DNA from: Deltaproteobacteria bacterium
GTDB taxonomy: Bacteria; Desulfobacterota; Desulfobacteria; Desulfobacterales; SURF-15
Assembly (NCBI GenBank): GCA_024644775.1
Contig: JAHEHB010000202.1
Coordinates: forward strand, 1 to 9,434
DNA: 9,434 nucleotides
Reading direction: 5' to 3'
Part shown: positions 1 to 6,195 of the stretch, one piece after another
How the letters are laid out: every line of letters begins with the position of its first letter
Numbering within the stretch: position 1 is the first letter of the stretch
The notes under the pieces: generated by a model
Databases searched by the model: none
Told to the model about the DNA's origin: nothing
Seen by the model: only the letters and a program-made list of their open reading frames with translations
Program-made: the position numbers and the translations under genes

Positions 1-1
1 A

Positions 2-829
2 CATATTGTTTACCCAAAAGAGGGGGCATTCTGGTTTAAAACCTCGGCGTATGGAGATGAAAAAGATCGGGTCGTCGTGCGGAGCAATGGCGATACAACC
101 TATTTTGCATCAGATATCGCCTATCATCAGAACAAATATGAGCGGGGGTTCGAACGCGTCATCGACGTGTGGGGCGCGGATCATCACGGATATATTCCCC
201 GTATGACAGCCGCCATCGAGGCATCCGGTCGCAAGAGGGAACAGTTTCACGTAATTCTCGTGAAGCTCGTAAATCTGCTGAGAGGAGGAGAACCGGTAGC
301 CATGTCCACCCGGGCTGGAGAATTTGTTACGCTGCAGGATGTCGTCCATGAGGTTGGCAAGGATGCGGCACGGTTTATTTTCTTGACGCGCCATTACGAA
401 AGCCCCCTGGATTTCGATCTTGAACTTGCCAAACAGAAAACAAACGAAAACCCGGTTTACTACGTTCAATATGTTCACGCCAGGATATCAAGCATTATCA
501 GAAAAGCAAAAGAAAGAGGGATCAAAGATATGGCGTGGAAGAATGAAGCGATCTCGTTGCTTAACACGCCGGAAGAGATACAACTATTAAAAACACTCAC
601 TCGCTACCCTGAAACGGTAAGGAACAGCGCAACATTTATGGAACCTCACAGGATCACGTTCTATCTGATGGATCTCGCGTCCGAATTTCATTCGTATTAC
701 AATAAACATCGTGTCTTGGGAGATTCGGAAAATCTGACAATGGGCAGACTGTATCTCGTTCAGGCGGTGCAAAAAGTGATTCGAAACGGTCTTTCGCTAA
801 TGGGCGTGAGTGCGCCGGAAAAAATGTAA
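2..829 (+). CDS. argS: Arginyl-tRNA synthetase, C-terminal half (partial, 5' end outside window)
   Basis: Class I aminoacyl-tRNA synthetase that charges tRNA-Arg with arginine in the cytoplasm. The reading frame is open from base 2, so the start lies upstream; 275 residues are visible, about half of the usual 550-560. The visible part begins in the catalytic domain (YFASDIAYH, then [13 protein letters not shown] at about residues 56-68). It continues through the KMSKS-equivalent loop, which here reads [12 protein letters not shown] (about 100-111); lack of the canonical lysine is common in ArgRS. A helical DALR anticodon-binding domain follows (about 150-275), ending in the family-typical GVSAPEKM. 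The stop lies 8 bases before the SPOR gene, which suggests co-transcription. Identification is from recognised family motifs and is very secure; nothing looks broken. Confidence 0.97.
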   Translation, partial: HIVYPKEGAFWFKTSAYGDEKDRVVVRSNGDTTYFASDIAYHQNKYERGFERVIDVWGADHHGYIPRMTAAIEASGRKREQFHVILVKLVNLLRGGEPVAMSTRAGEFVTLQDVVHEVGKDAARFIFLTRHYESPLDFDLELAKQKTNENPVYYVQYVHARISSIIRKAKERGIKDMAWKNEAISLLNTPEEIQLLKTLTRYPETVRNSATFMEPHRITFYLMDLASEFHSYYNKHRVLGDSENLTMGRLYLVQAVQKVIRNGLSLMGVSAPEKM

Positions 830-837
830 TCAGGATC

Positions 838-1536
838 ATGACGGCAAGAAAGAAGAGTAAAAAACGATCTTCTCCCAAAAAAAAGGGATATGTTTTTCAG
901 CTAACCCGCTGGGGCGCGGTACTGTGGGTATGCCTTATTGTCATCATTTCTGGCTGGACATTTGTACTTGGCATCCTGGTGGGCAGAGAGACAGCCCCTT
1001 TAAAATTTGATATCAAACAGCTCGAAAAAAAACTAGCCGCACTAAAGGCTGTGGATTTTCGAAAGGAGCTTCAGAGATTTAGCATTGATTCAAATGTCTT
1101 AGAAGAGAAGCCGGATCTTGGTTTTTACGAAGCATTAATAGTAGACACAGACGATATTAAACTTCCTTCCGAATCCATCGAGACAGAGAAGCAGGCAGCC
1201 CCTCTCAATGTTCGCTCGAAAGAAACAAAGCGGACAACTTCTGGAAAACAGAACGTAGTACCGAAAAAACCGGTGGAAACGGCTCGTAAGTCAGACCCAT
1301 CTCCGAAGAAGCTAACGGTTCAAGTCGCATCGGTAAAAAATTTGAACGATGCGGGTAAAATGATCATAAAACTAAAAAAGAAGGGATTTCCAGCCTATAT
1401 GGCCACTGCGACGATACCGGGTAAAGGCAAATGGTACCGGGTGAGAGTCGGGCCTTTTAAAACCAAAACAGAAGCCAGTATCGCGTTAAACAACTTGAAA
1501 AAAGCAAACGTTAAAGGGATTATTTTAAATTATTAG
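838..1536 (+). CDS. Membrane-anchored SPOR-domain protein
   Basis: 232 residues. A strongly basic cytoplasmic N-terminus (residues 1-24, many Lys/Arg) precedes one transmembrane helix (about 26-48) ending in LGILVGR. Then come a short charged, possibly coiled segment (about 58-80), a Lys/Ser/Pro-rich low-complexity linker (about 110-157), and a C-terminal SPOR domain (about 158-232) with LTVQVASV, KWYRVRVGPF and a closing helix plus strand. SPOR domains bind peptidoglycan stripped of stem peptides at division sites, so the expected topology is a single-pass inner-membrane protein with its C-terminus in the periplasm. That role is known for the domain; for this protein it is inference. The start sits 8 bases after the argS stop with only a short AGGA 2 bases upstream, so translation may be coupled to argS. 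gatC follows after 13 bases. Confidence 0.9.
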   Translation: MTARKKSKKRSSPKKKGYVFQLTRWGAVLWVCLIVIISGWTFVLGILVGRETAPLKFDIKQLEKKLAALKAVDFRKELQRFSIDSNVLEEKPDLGFYEALIVDTDDIKLPSESIETEKQAAPLNVRSKETKRTTSGKQNVVPKKPVETARKSDPSPKKLTVQVASVKNLNDAGKMIIKLKKKGFPAYMATATIPGKGKWYRVRVGPFKTKTEASIALNNLKKANVKGIILNY

Positions 1537-1549
1537 GATAAGAGATGGT

Positions 1550-1837
1550 ATGAAGATCACTAAAGAACAGGTGCTTTATGTGGCGAACCTTGCCAGATTG
1601 AAACTGGACGAAGCATCCATTGAAACATTTGCCAGGCAACTCGCAACAATATTAGAGTACATGGAAACGTTAGATACGGTATCCACAGAAGGTGTCTCGC
1701 CCACCTCACATGCGATCTTTTTAACCAATGCATTTCGAGACGATGTTGAGTCGGAGCACCTCGACCGAAAATCTGCCCTCGATAATGCACCGGAGCAAGA
1801 AGAGGGAAGCTTTTTGGTTCCGAAGGTTGTTGGGTAA
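1550..1837 (+). CDS. gatC: Asp-tRNA(Asn)/Glu-tRNA(Gln) amidotransferase subunit C
   Basis: 95 residues, the normal length for GatC. This small subunit wraps around GatA and stabilises the GatCAB complex, which converts mischarged Glu-tRNA(Gln) and/or Asp-tRNA(Asn) to the amidated forms. The N-terminal helix carries the family pattern (ITKEQVLYVANLARLKL, residues 3-19). The middle has LATILEYMETLDTVST, and the C-terminus shows the usual extended segment (FRDDV, then ALDNAPEQEEGSFLVPKVV). An AGGATAAGAG stretch precedes the ATG. gatA, normally close behind, is here 165 bases away because two repeat elements fill the gap. gatB is not in the window. Confidence 0.95.
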   Translation: MKITKEQVLYVANLARLKLDEASIETFARQLATILEYMETLDTVSTEGVSPTSHAIFLTNAFRDDVESEHLDRKSALDNAPEQEEGSFLVPKVVG

Positions 1838-1849
1838 TCGTTTGAAAGT

Positions 1850-1884
1850 CTCGTAAAAAGTCAGAAAAATGACCTTTTGACGAG
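1850..1884. repeat. Short inverted repeat, TCGTAAAAAGTC family, compact copy
   Basis: The left arm (CTCGTAAAAAGTC, 1850-1862) and right arm (GACCTTTTGACGAG, 1871-1884) are near-complementary around an 8-base loop. The same 12 bases TCGTAAAAAGTC recur at 5999-6010 with a matching right arm, so this is a repeat family and not only a gene-specific hairpin. It begins 12 bases after the gatC stop. No T-run follows directly, so a strong intrinsic terminator is unlikely, and gatA would otherwise lack an obvious promoter. Transcript folding or processing between gatC and gatA is possible but unproven. Confidence 0.7.
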
Positions 1885-1892
1885 AGTGTTTT

Positions 1893-1980
1893 GTATTTGG
1901 TGTTTGGTGTTTAGTATTCTACCAAACTGATATGACACCGTATGTTTTAAACAAAATACTAAATACGAAACACTAAAAAC
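1893..1980. repeat. Heptamer-built hairpin element between gatC and gatA
   Basis: The left arm (1893-1920) contains TTTGGTG, TTTGGTG and TTTAGTA in tandem. The right arm (1953-1980) contains AAATACT, AAATACG and AAACACT plus a further partial unit. Compared as reverse complements, the 28-base arms match at 23 positions, with three of the five differences giving G-U pairs in RNA; the loop is 32 bases. The right arm and the bases before it (1945-1973) are identical over 29 bases to 6145-6173. The arms have the same orientation as the two arrays around the S23 gene, so this looks like a version of that element without cargo. Confidence 0.75.
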
Positions 1981-2002
1981 TTGATGAATTAGGAGTCGTT
2001 CA

Positions 2003-3463
2003 ATGAGCTTGCACGAACTTACCATTCATAAAGCCCACACTCTACTGAAGACACGGGAACTATCGTCGGAAGAGCTGACCCGGGAAGTTTTAAACCGTAT
2101 TCAATCGGTTGAGGAAAAAATAGACGCTTTTTTGACTGTTTCTGAAGATGCGGCGATGGCGCAAGCAAAGCAAGCCGACAAGAACCTTTCTGAAGGTAAC
2201 GTAACCGCGCTTACCGGCATCCCGCTTGCCATCAAAGATGTTATCTGTACCCAGGGGCTTCGTACCACCTGTGGTTCAAAAATACTGGAAAATTTCGTGC
2301 CCCCTTACGATGCAACGGTAATTTCAAAACTTAAACAAGCCGGTGCTGTCATTGTCGGCAAAACGAATATGGATGAATTTGCCATGGGGTCGTCTACGGA
2401 AAATTCAGGTTTCAAGTTAACACACAATCCCTGGAAAATTACGCATACCCCTGGCGGTTCCAGCGGAGGATCGGCTGCGGCCGTTTCAGCACATATGTGT
2501 ATCGGGGCTCTGGGATCTGATACCGGTGGTTCCATTCGTCAACCGGCATCCCATTGTGGGGTCGTCGGGATGAAACCAACATACGGTCGGGTTTCCCGAT
2601 ATGGCCTGGTTGCATTCGCCTCTTCATTGGATCAAATCGGCCCGTTAACAAAAGACGTGACGGACTGTGCCGTCATTATGAATGCCATTTCAGGTTACGA
2701 CCCGAAAGATTCCACCTCCGTCCCCCGCGACGTCCCGGATTTTATGTCTAGCTTGACCGATGGCCTCAGCAATATAACGGTGGGGATCCCAAAGGAATAT
2801 TTTGAAACTGAAGGGCTGGATGTTGAAGTTTCAGAGGCAATACAAAAAGCGATCCACAAAATTCGTGAACTGGGAGCCGACACGGTAGATATATCCCTAC
2901 CGCACACAAACTATGCGGTGGCAGTATATTACATTATCGCGCCCTCGGAAGCCAGCTCCAATCTCGCAAGATACGATGGCGTTAAATATGGCTTCAGAGA
3001 TAAAGGCAACGGGGACTACGTAGAGATGTATCGGAGCACCCGGTCTAAAGGCTTTGGATCAGAAGTTCAGAGGCGTATCATTATTGGAACATACGCCCTT
3101 TCTGCAGGCTACTACGACGCATATTACGGTAAAGCCTCCCAGGTCCGAACGCTCATCATACAAGATTTTAAAAACGCATTTGAACGCTGTGATGTTATCA
3201 TTGCGCCGGTAGCACCGACACCCGCCTTTAAGATCGGTGAAAAAATCGATGACCCACTGACCATGTATTTGTCGGACATCTTCACTATTTCCGCAAATCT
3301 TGCCGGATTACCGGGTATGTCCGTACCATGCGGATTTTCCGCAACAGGCCTTCCCATAGGGGTTCAGTTATTGGGAAATCATCTTAATGAAGCAGCCCTG
3401 CTAAGGGTGGCATACAATTTTGAACAGGCGACAGATTTTCATAAGGAAAAACCCGATCTATGA
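2003..3463 (+). CDS. gatA: Asp-tRNA(Asn)/Glu-tRNA(Gln) amidotransferase subunit A
   Basis: 486 residues, full length for GatA, the amidase subunit of GatCAB that releases ammonia from glutamine for tRNA-dependent Gln/Asn synthesis. The amidase-signature catalytic triad is intact: Lys78 in PLAIKDV, cis-Ser153 in [11 protein letters not shown], and nucleophile Ser177 in [12 protein letters not shown]. The 75- and 24-residue spacings equal those of fatty acid amide hydrolase (Lys142, Ser217, Ser241). The C-terminal half has the family's [15 protein letters not shown] and [10 protein letters not shown] stretches. The start is supported by AGGAG at 1991-1995, 7 bases upstream. The stop codon is followed at once by heptamer repeats and then a small gene. 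No truncation or frameshift is seen. Confidence 0.97.
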   Translation: MSLHELTIHKAHTLLKTRELSSEELTREVLNRIQSVEEKIDAFLTVSEDAAMAQAKQADKNLSEGNVTALTGIPLAIKDVICTQGLRTTCGSKILENFVPPYDATVISKLKQAGAVIVGKTNMDEFAMGSSTENSGFKLTHNPWKITHTPGGSSGGSAAAVSAHMCIGALGSDTGGSIRQPASHCGVVGMKPTYGRVSRYGLVAFASSLDQIGPLTKDVTDCAVIMNAISGYDPKDSTSVPRDVPDFMSSLTDGLSNITVGIPKEYFETEGLDVEVSEAIQKAIHKIRELGADTVDISLPHTNYAVAVYYIIAPSEASSNLARYDGVKYGFRDKGNGDYVEMYRSTRSKGFGSEVQRRIIIGTYALSAGYYDAYYGKASQVRTLIIQDFKNAFERCDVIIAPVAPTPAFKIGEKIDDPLTMYLSDIFTISANLAGLPGMSVPCGFSATGLPIGVQLLGNHLNEAALLRVAYNFEQATDFHKEKPDL

Positions 3464-3465
3464 TA

Positions 3466-3486
3466 TTTGCGATTTGCCATTTTCGA
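3466..3486. repeat. Three-unit heptamer repeat (TTTGCGA type) after gatA
   Basis: Three consecutive 7-base units, TTTGCGA (3466-3472), TTTGCCA (3473-3479) and TTTTCGA (3480-3486), begin two bases after the gatA stop. The units are degenerate and the array is short, so chance is not excluded. The position at a gene junction and the shared 7-base period with the other arrays in the window make a common origin plausible. Confidence 0.45.
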
Positions 3487-3510
3487 AGTAAAATTAAGAA
3501 AGGAATTCTC

Positions 3511-3696
3511 ATGAGCATTCAGCCGGAAGGTGAAGAGATAAGAAACGCCGTTAAATGGATTTCTGAAGAACGGCAACATAGTCCGGGAAAAACCGCAAAA
3601 CAGTTGATCGAAGCGGCATGTTTAAAATTCGATTTGTCCCCGCTGGAAGCGGAGTATCTGTATCGGTGTTATAAGAAAGATGATAATGGGATTTAG
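3511..3696 (+). CDS. Small protein of unknown function (61 residues)
   Basis: I do not recognise a named family. The ATG at 3511 is preferred over one at 3460 because AAGGAA lies 8 bases before it and the earlier start would translate the heptamer repeat after gatA. The protein has no signal peptide or membrane segment and is mostly helix-forming: a first helix with AVKWISEERQ (about 13-22), then KQLIEAACLKFDL (about 30-42), then SPLEAEYLYRCYKK (about 43-56). It is probably a small cytoplasmic helical protein. Its stop codon (3694-3696) lies inside the following TTTAGTG array, so the last few residues could have been set by insertion of that repeat. Its position between gatA and mutL suggests it belongs to the same transcript. 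Confidence 0.7.
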   Translation: MSIQPEGEEIRNAVKWISEERQHSPGKTAKQLIEAACLKFDLSPLEAEYLYRCYKKDDNGI

Positions 3697-3726
3697 TGTT
3701 TGGTGTTTAGTGTTTAGTGTTTAGAA
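3692..3726. repeat. TTTAGTG heptamer array, left flank of the S23 gene
   Basis: Five tandem heptamers: TTTAGTG, TTTGGTG, TTTAGTG, TTTAGTG, and TTTAG followed by AA. The array overlaps the stop codon of the 61-residue gene and ends just before the AAGGAGG ribosome binding site of the S23 gene. The reverse-complement heptamers occur on the other side of that gene (4124-4137). Confidence 0.85.
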
Positions 3727-3738
3727 TAAGGAGGTTCT

Positions 3739-4104
3739 ATGAGTTTTCAGCCCTTTGAAGAATTACGAGTTTTTCGGTTAGCTGAAGAATTAGCTGATGA
3801 AATTTGGGATATTGTGGTCGAATGGAAATATTTTGCAAAAGAAACTGTTGGATTGCAATTGGTTAAAGCGGCAGATAGTATTGGAGCCAATATCGCAGAG
3901 GGGGCAGGAAGAGGAACTAAAAAAGACAACCAGCGTTTTATCAGAATTTCAAGGGGCTCACTAAATGAAACAAAGTACTGGTTACGTCGAGCTTACAAAA
4001 GAAAGTTAATCGGCAAAAAGAAAATTGATAATGTAGTAAGTATTATGGATAATTTGGCACCTAGTCTCAATGCGTACCTAAAATCGATCGGCAGAAATGC
4101 ATAA
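3739..4104 (+). CDS. S23-type four-helix-bundle protein
   Basis: 121 residues, the usual size for the four-helix-bundle family named after the 23S rRNA intervening-sequence protein and related to the Avd accessory protein of diversity-generating retroelements. Family hallmarks are SFQPFEELRVFRLAEELAD at the N-terminus, AADSIGANIAEGAGRGTKKD (about 45-64), and RFIRISRGSLNETKYWL (about 66-82), with a last helix to the end. It is Lys/Arg-rich, fitting nucleic-acid contact as proposed for Avd; the cellular function is unknown. AAGGAGG at 3728-3734 gives a near-ideal ribosome binding site, stronger than those of its neighbours. Base use is AT-rich compared with gatA and mutL, a sign of acquisition. 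No reverse transcriptase or template/variable repeat pair is present, so it is not part of a retroelement within this window. Confidence 0.92.
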   Translation: MSFQPFEELRVFRLAEELADEIWDIVVEWKYFAKETVGLQLVKAADSIGANIAEGAGRGTKKDNQRFIRISRGSLNETKYWLRRAYKRKLIGKKKIDNVVSIMDNLAPSLNAYLKSIGRNA

Positions 4105-4123
4105 TTTAAATCAATACAGTACC

Positions 4124-4137
4124 AAAAACTAAACACT
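4124..4137. repeat. Inverted heptamers, right flank of the S23 gene
   Basis: AAAAACT (4124-4130) and AAACACT (4131-4137), the reverse-complement type of the left array. They end 4 bases before the mutL ATG. The preceding bases (TTTAAATCAATAC, 4105-4117) resemble the lead-in to the right arms at 1945 and 6145 (TTTTAAACAAAATAC), suggesting that all three right ends share ancestry. Confidence 0.65.
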
Positions 4138-4141
4138 CTAT

Positions 4142-5977
4142 ATGACCAAAATCAAAATTCTTCCCGAAATCCTTTCCAATAAAATCGCAGCCGGGGAAGT
4201 TGTGGAACGGCCGGCCTCTGTGGTCAAGGAGCTTGTTGAAAACGCCTTGGACGCAAAGAGTACCCGAATCAGAATTGAGATTGAACGAGGCGGCAAATCT
4301 GCCATTCGGATTTCGGATAATGGTGTAGGAATGAGCCGGGATGACGCCATGCTGGCCATCGAACGGTACGCGACCAGTAAAATTTACAAAGATACGGACC
4401 TGTTTTCAATCAAAACGCTCGGCTTTAGAGGTGAGGCACTTCCCAGTATTGCCGCCGTTTGTCGATTTTCCCTTGTCACCAGAGAAAAAACGGCGGACTC
4501 GGGCACTGCCATTTATGTTGAGGGAGGTAAATTAAAGAAAGTCACGGAAACGGGTGCGCCACCCGGTACGATGATTACCGTAACACAGCTTTTTTTCAAC
4601 ATACCCGCACGACGCAAATTCTTAAAAACCATTAACACCGAAACGGGACACATCGCCGATACGGTTTCAAGAATGGCCCTAGGTTGGCCAAGTGTGCTAT
4701 TTCAGCTTCACCATAACGGGAAACTCGTCAAAAGCTGGTCTGCCACATCCGATCCGGTGGTACGCGTATCAGAAGTTCTCGGAAAAGACATCAAGGGACA
4801 ACTGTATCCCATCCGAGCCGATTTTGAGGGGCATTCGGTTTGGGGGTGGGTTTGTGATCCCCGAATCATCCGTCACACCTCCCGCGGCACGTATACCTAT
4901 ATAAACAGCAGATTCGTTAGAGATCGCGTCATTCAGCATGCCCTTTTTGAAGGGTATTCAGGAAGGTTAATGAAAGGACAATTCCCGCTGGCAGCGCTTT
5001 TTATATCGGTCCCCTATGATCAAGTGGACGTCAATGTTCATCCGACAAAAAGCCAGGTTCGATTCGTCGATCAAAATAAGATCCATGCTCTGGTGAAAGC
5101 CGCCGTATCAGAGGCTCTCAAAACAGGTGACAAACCGACAGGTGCCTCTTCTCCAAAATCAACGGAACAAGCCGCCCCTGACCACTGGAGGACTCAGAGA
5201 GTATCAGAATCTAGATCTGACTATTACCCATCGAACTCCGAGTTCCGATTTTCGAATTCCGAATTTCGGATTCCAAATTCCAGGTTAAAAGAAAAAACTA
5301 TAGAAACTCCAATGGTGCTCTCTGAACAAACGATCCATGATATCGAACACGGGCTCCAAATCGAAAATCAAACGGCTCTTTGGGACAAAAAGCCGTTTCG
5401 TGATTTAAAGATAATCGGGCAGCTTCATCAAACCTATATTGTGTGTGAATCCAATAAAGGGCTTGTTCTTGTCGATCAACACGCCGCCCACGAACGCATC
5501 CGTTTCGAGCAGCTTAAAGCCTCATCAAATCGAACAGGAAAAGAAGCCCAGCGGCTCGTTATAGCTGAAACCCTGGACCTATCCTATGCCGAAGCCGATA
5601 TCCTCAAAAAACTCATCCCGAACCTCAATGAATTGGGCCTTGATATCGAACCTTTTGGCGGAAACACATTTGTCGTTAAAGCGATCCCGGCGCTGCTCGA
5701 AGGAAAGAATATCGCATCGATGGTATTAGAAATAGTGGAACAAATTGCAGAGCTTGGAATCATTCACGATTTAAAAAAAACAATCGAACAATGCTTGCTC
5801 GTTATGGCCTGCCACGAAACGGTTCGTGCGAATCAGACGCTGTCCGAGAAGGAAATGAAGGCGCTCCTCCAACAGCTCGACGCGTGCGAAACTCCCTCCC
5901 ACTGTCCACATGGGCGACCCGTTTGGATTGCTTGGTCTCTGCGATCCCTTGAGAAATCCTTTCGGAGGATTGTATAG
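4142..5977 (+). CDS. mutL: DNA mismatch repair protein MutL, endonuclease type
   Basis: 611 residues, full length. MutL couples MutS mismatch recognition to strand incision. The N-terminal GHKL ATPase (about 1-330) has the catalytic Glu30 and Asn34 in KELVENALDA, DNGVGM (59-64) and GFRGEAL (94-100). A low-complexity linker spans about 331-415. The C-terminal dimer/nuclease domain (about 416-611) carries all metal-site motifs: DQHAAHERIRFE (445-456), ACHETVRA (556-563), CPHGRP (588-593) and a terminal F-R-R (607-609). It should therefore nick DNA itself, as in bacteria without MutH/Dam; that is family knowledge. The start fits family alignment (LPEILSNKIAAGEVVERPAS), but no Shine-Dalgarno is visible because the repeat arm occupies the leader. 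The linker includes a heptamer array. Confidence 0.97.
   Translation: MTKIKILPEILSNKIAAGEVVERPASVVKELVENALDAKSTRIRIEIERGGKSAIRISDNGVGMSRDDAMLAIERYATSKIYKDTDLFSIKTLGFRGEALPSIAAVCRFSLVTREKTADSGTAIYVEGGKLKKVTETGAPPGTMITVTQLFFNIPARRKFLKTINTETGHIADTVSRMALGWPSVLFQLHHNGKLVKSWSATSDPVVRVSEVLGKDIKGQLYPIRADFEGHSVWGWVCDPRIIRHTSRGTYTYINSRFVRDRVIQHALFEGYSGRLMKGQFPLAALFISVPYDQVDVNVHPTKSQVRFVDQNKIHALVKAAVSEALKTGDKPTGASSPKSTEQAAPDHWRTQRVSESRSDYYPSNSEFRFSNSEFRIPNSRLKEKTIETPMVLSEQTIHDIEHGLQIENQTALWDKKPFRDLKIIGQLHQTYIVCESNKGLVLVDQHAAHERIRFEQLKASSNRTGKEAQRLVIAETLDLSYAEADILKKLIPNLNELGLDIEPFGGNTFVVKAIPALLEGKNIASMVLEIVEQIAELGIIHDLKKTIEQCLLVMACHETVRANQTLSEKEMKALLQQLDACETPSHCPHGRPVWIAWSLRSLEKSFRRIV
5235..5283 (+). repeat. 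Seven-unit heptamer array (ATTCCGA type) inside mutL
   Basis: Seven consecutive units: ACTCCGA, GTTCCGA, TTTTCGA, ATTCCGA, ATTTCGG, ATTCCAA, ATTCCAG. Because three units make seven codons, the protein shows a matching 7-residue repeat, SNSEFRF / SNSEFRI / PNSR (residues 364-369 onward to 381). The two 21-base copies match at 16 of 21 positions. An internal palindrome TCCGAA-T-TTCGGA spans 5258-5270. It lies in the disordered linker, where extra residues are tolerated. Confidence 0.8.
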
Positions 5978-5998
5978 GTAATCATAAAAATGATGGTT

Positions 5999-6087
5999 TC
6001 GTAAAAAGTCGAAAAACACATTTTTATGTCATTTCCCGATCTTAGCGGGGATCAAGTCCGGCATGATGGTTTTAGGACTTTCTACGA
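5999..6087. repeat. Inverted repeat, TCGTAAAAAGTC family, long copy with nested hairpin
   Basis: The left arm TCGTAAAAAGTC (5999-6010) pairs with the right arm GACTTTCTACGA (6076-6087), one mismatch in twelve. The 65 bases inside contain a second imperfect hairpin around TTCCCGATCTTAGCGGGG (6033-6050). This interior resembles the widespread GTCATTCCCG...CGGGAATCCAG class of dispersed bacterial repeats (from memory). It lies in the convergent gap between mutL and the lipoprotein gene. Confidence 0.7.
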
Positions 6088-6097
6088 GTTTATCAAA

Positions 6098-6147
6098 CTT
6101 AACTTCGACTAAATTCGGTTAAGGTTGTTTATATTTTTTACTTTTTT
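6098..6147 (+). terminator. Weak candidate terminator downstream of mutL
   Basis: CTTAAC (6098-6103) and GTTAAG (6118-6123) form a perfect 6-bp stem, extendable by CGA/TCG after a two-base bulge. A T-rich tract follows (6124-6147, with runs of six and seven T). The stem is AT-rich and the U-tract is interrupted, so efficiency is doubtful. It is the only hairpin plus T-tract seen after mutL. Confidence 0.35.
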
Positions 6148-6181
6148 TAAACAAAATACTAAATACGAAACACCAAACACG
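6145..6181. repeat. Solo right arm of the heptamer element
   Basis: Four heptamers, AAATACT, AAATACG, AAACACC and AAACACG (6154-6181), preceded by the same TTTTAAACA lead-in as the gatC-gatA copy. Bases 6145-6173 are identical to 1945-1973 over 29 positions. No left arm is recognisable upstream. It ends 15 bases before the lipoprotein stop codon. Confidence 0.75.
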
Positions 6182-6195
6182 TGAATTCCCACCGA

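Larger units (their letters stand above)
3692..4137 (+). mobile_element. Putative S23-carrying element bounded by inverted heptamer arrays
   Basis: The S23 gene with its own strong ribosome binding site is bracketed by TTTAGTG heptamers on the left and inverted AAAAACT-AAACACT on the right. A perfect 10-base pairing is possible between 3709-3718 and 4128-4137. The S23 family was first described as the protein encoded in intervening sequences of 23S rRNA, which are likewise bounded by base-pairing flanks. The cargo is clearly AT-richer than its neighbours (about 36% GC by hand count over four 60-base lines, against 57% in the first full 60-base line of mutL). No transposase or clear target duplication is seen. 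That this unit moves is inference. Confidence 0.4.

Noticed and set aside
110..478. Open frame of 122 codons on the - strand opposite argS
   Set aside because: It is a shadow of the conserved argS frame.
1893..1980. CRISPR-like array
   Set aside because: The units are 7 bases long, contiguous and without spacers, and no cas genes are present.
3460..3510. Longer start (ATG at 3460) for the 61-residue gene, overlapping the gatA stop
   Set aside because: It would translate the TTTGCGA heptamers and a basic tail unlike the rest of the protein, while the ATG at 3511 has a good ribosome binding site.
3739..4104. Diversity-generating retroelement, because S23 resembles Avd
   Set aside because: No reverse transcriptase, template repeat or variable-repeat target gene is present in the window.
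5955..5971. Perfect AATCCT-TTCGG-AGGATT hairpin at the end of mutL as a terminator
   Set aside because: No T-run follows and it lies within the last codons of mutL; at most it is a minor RNA structure.
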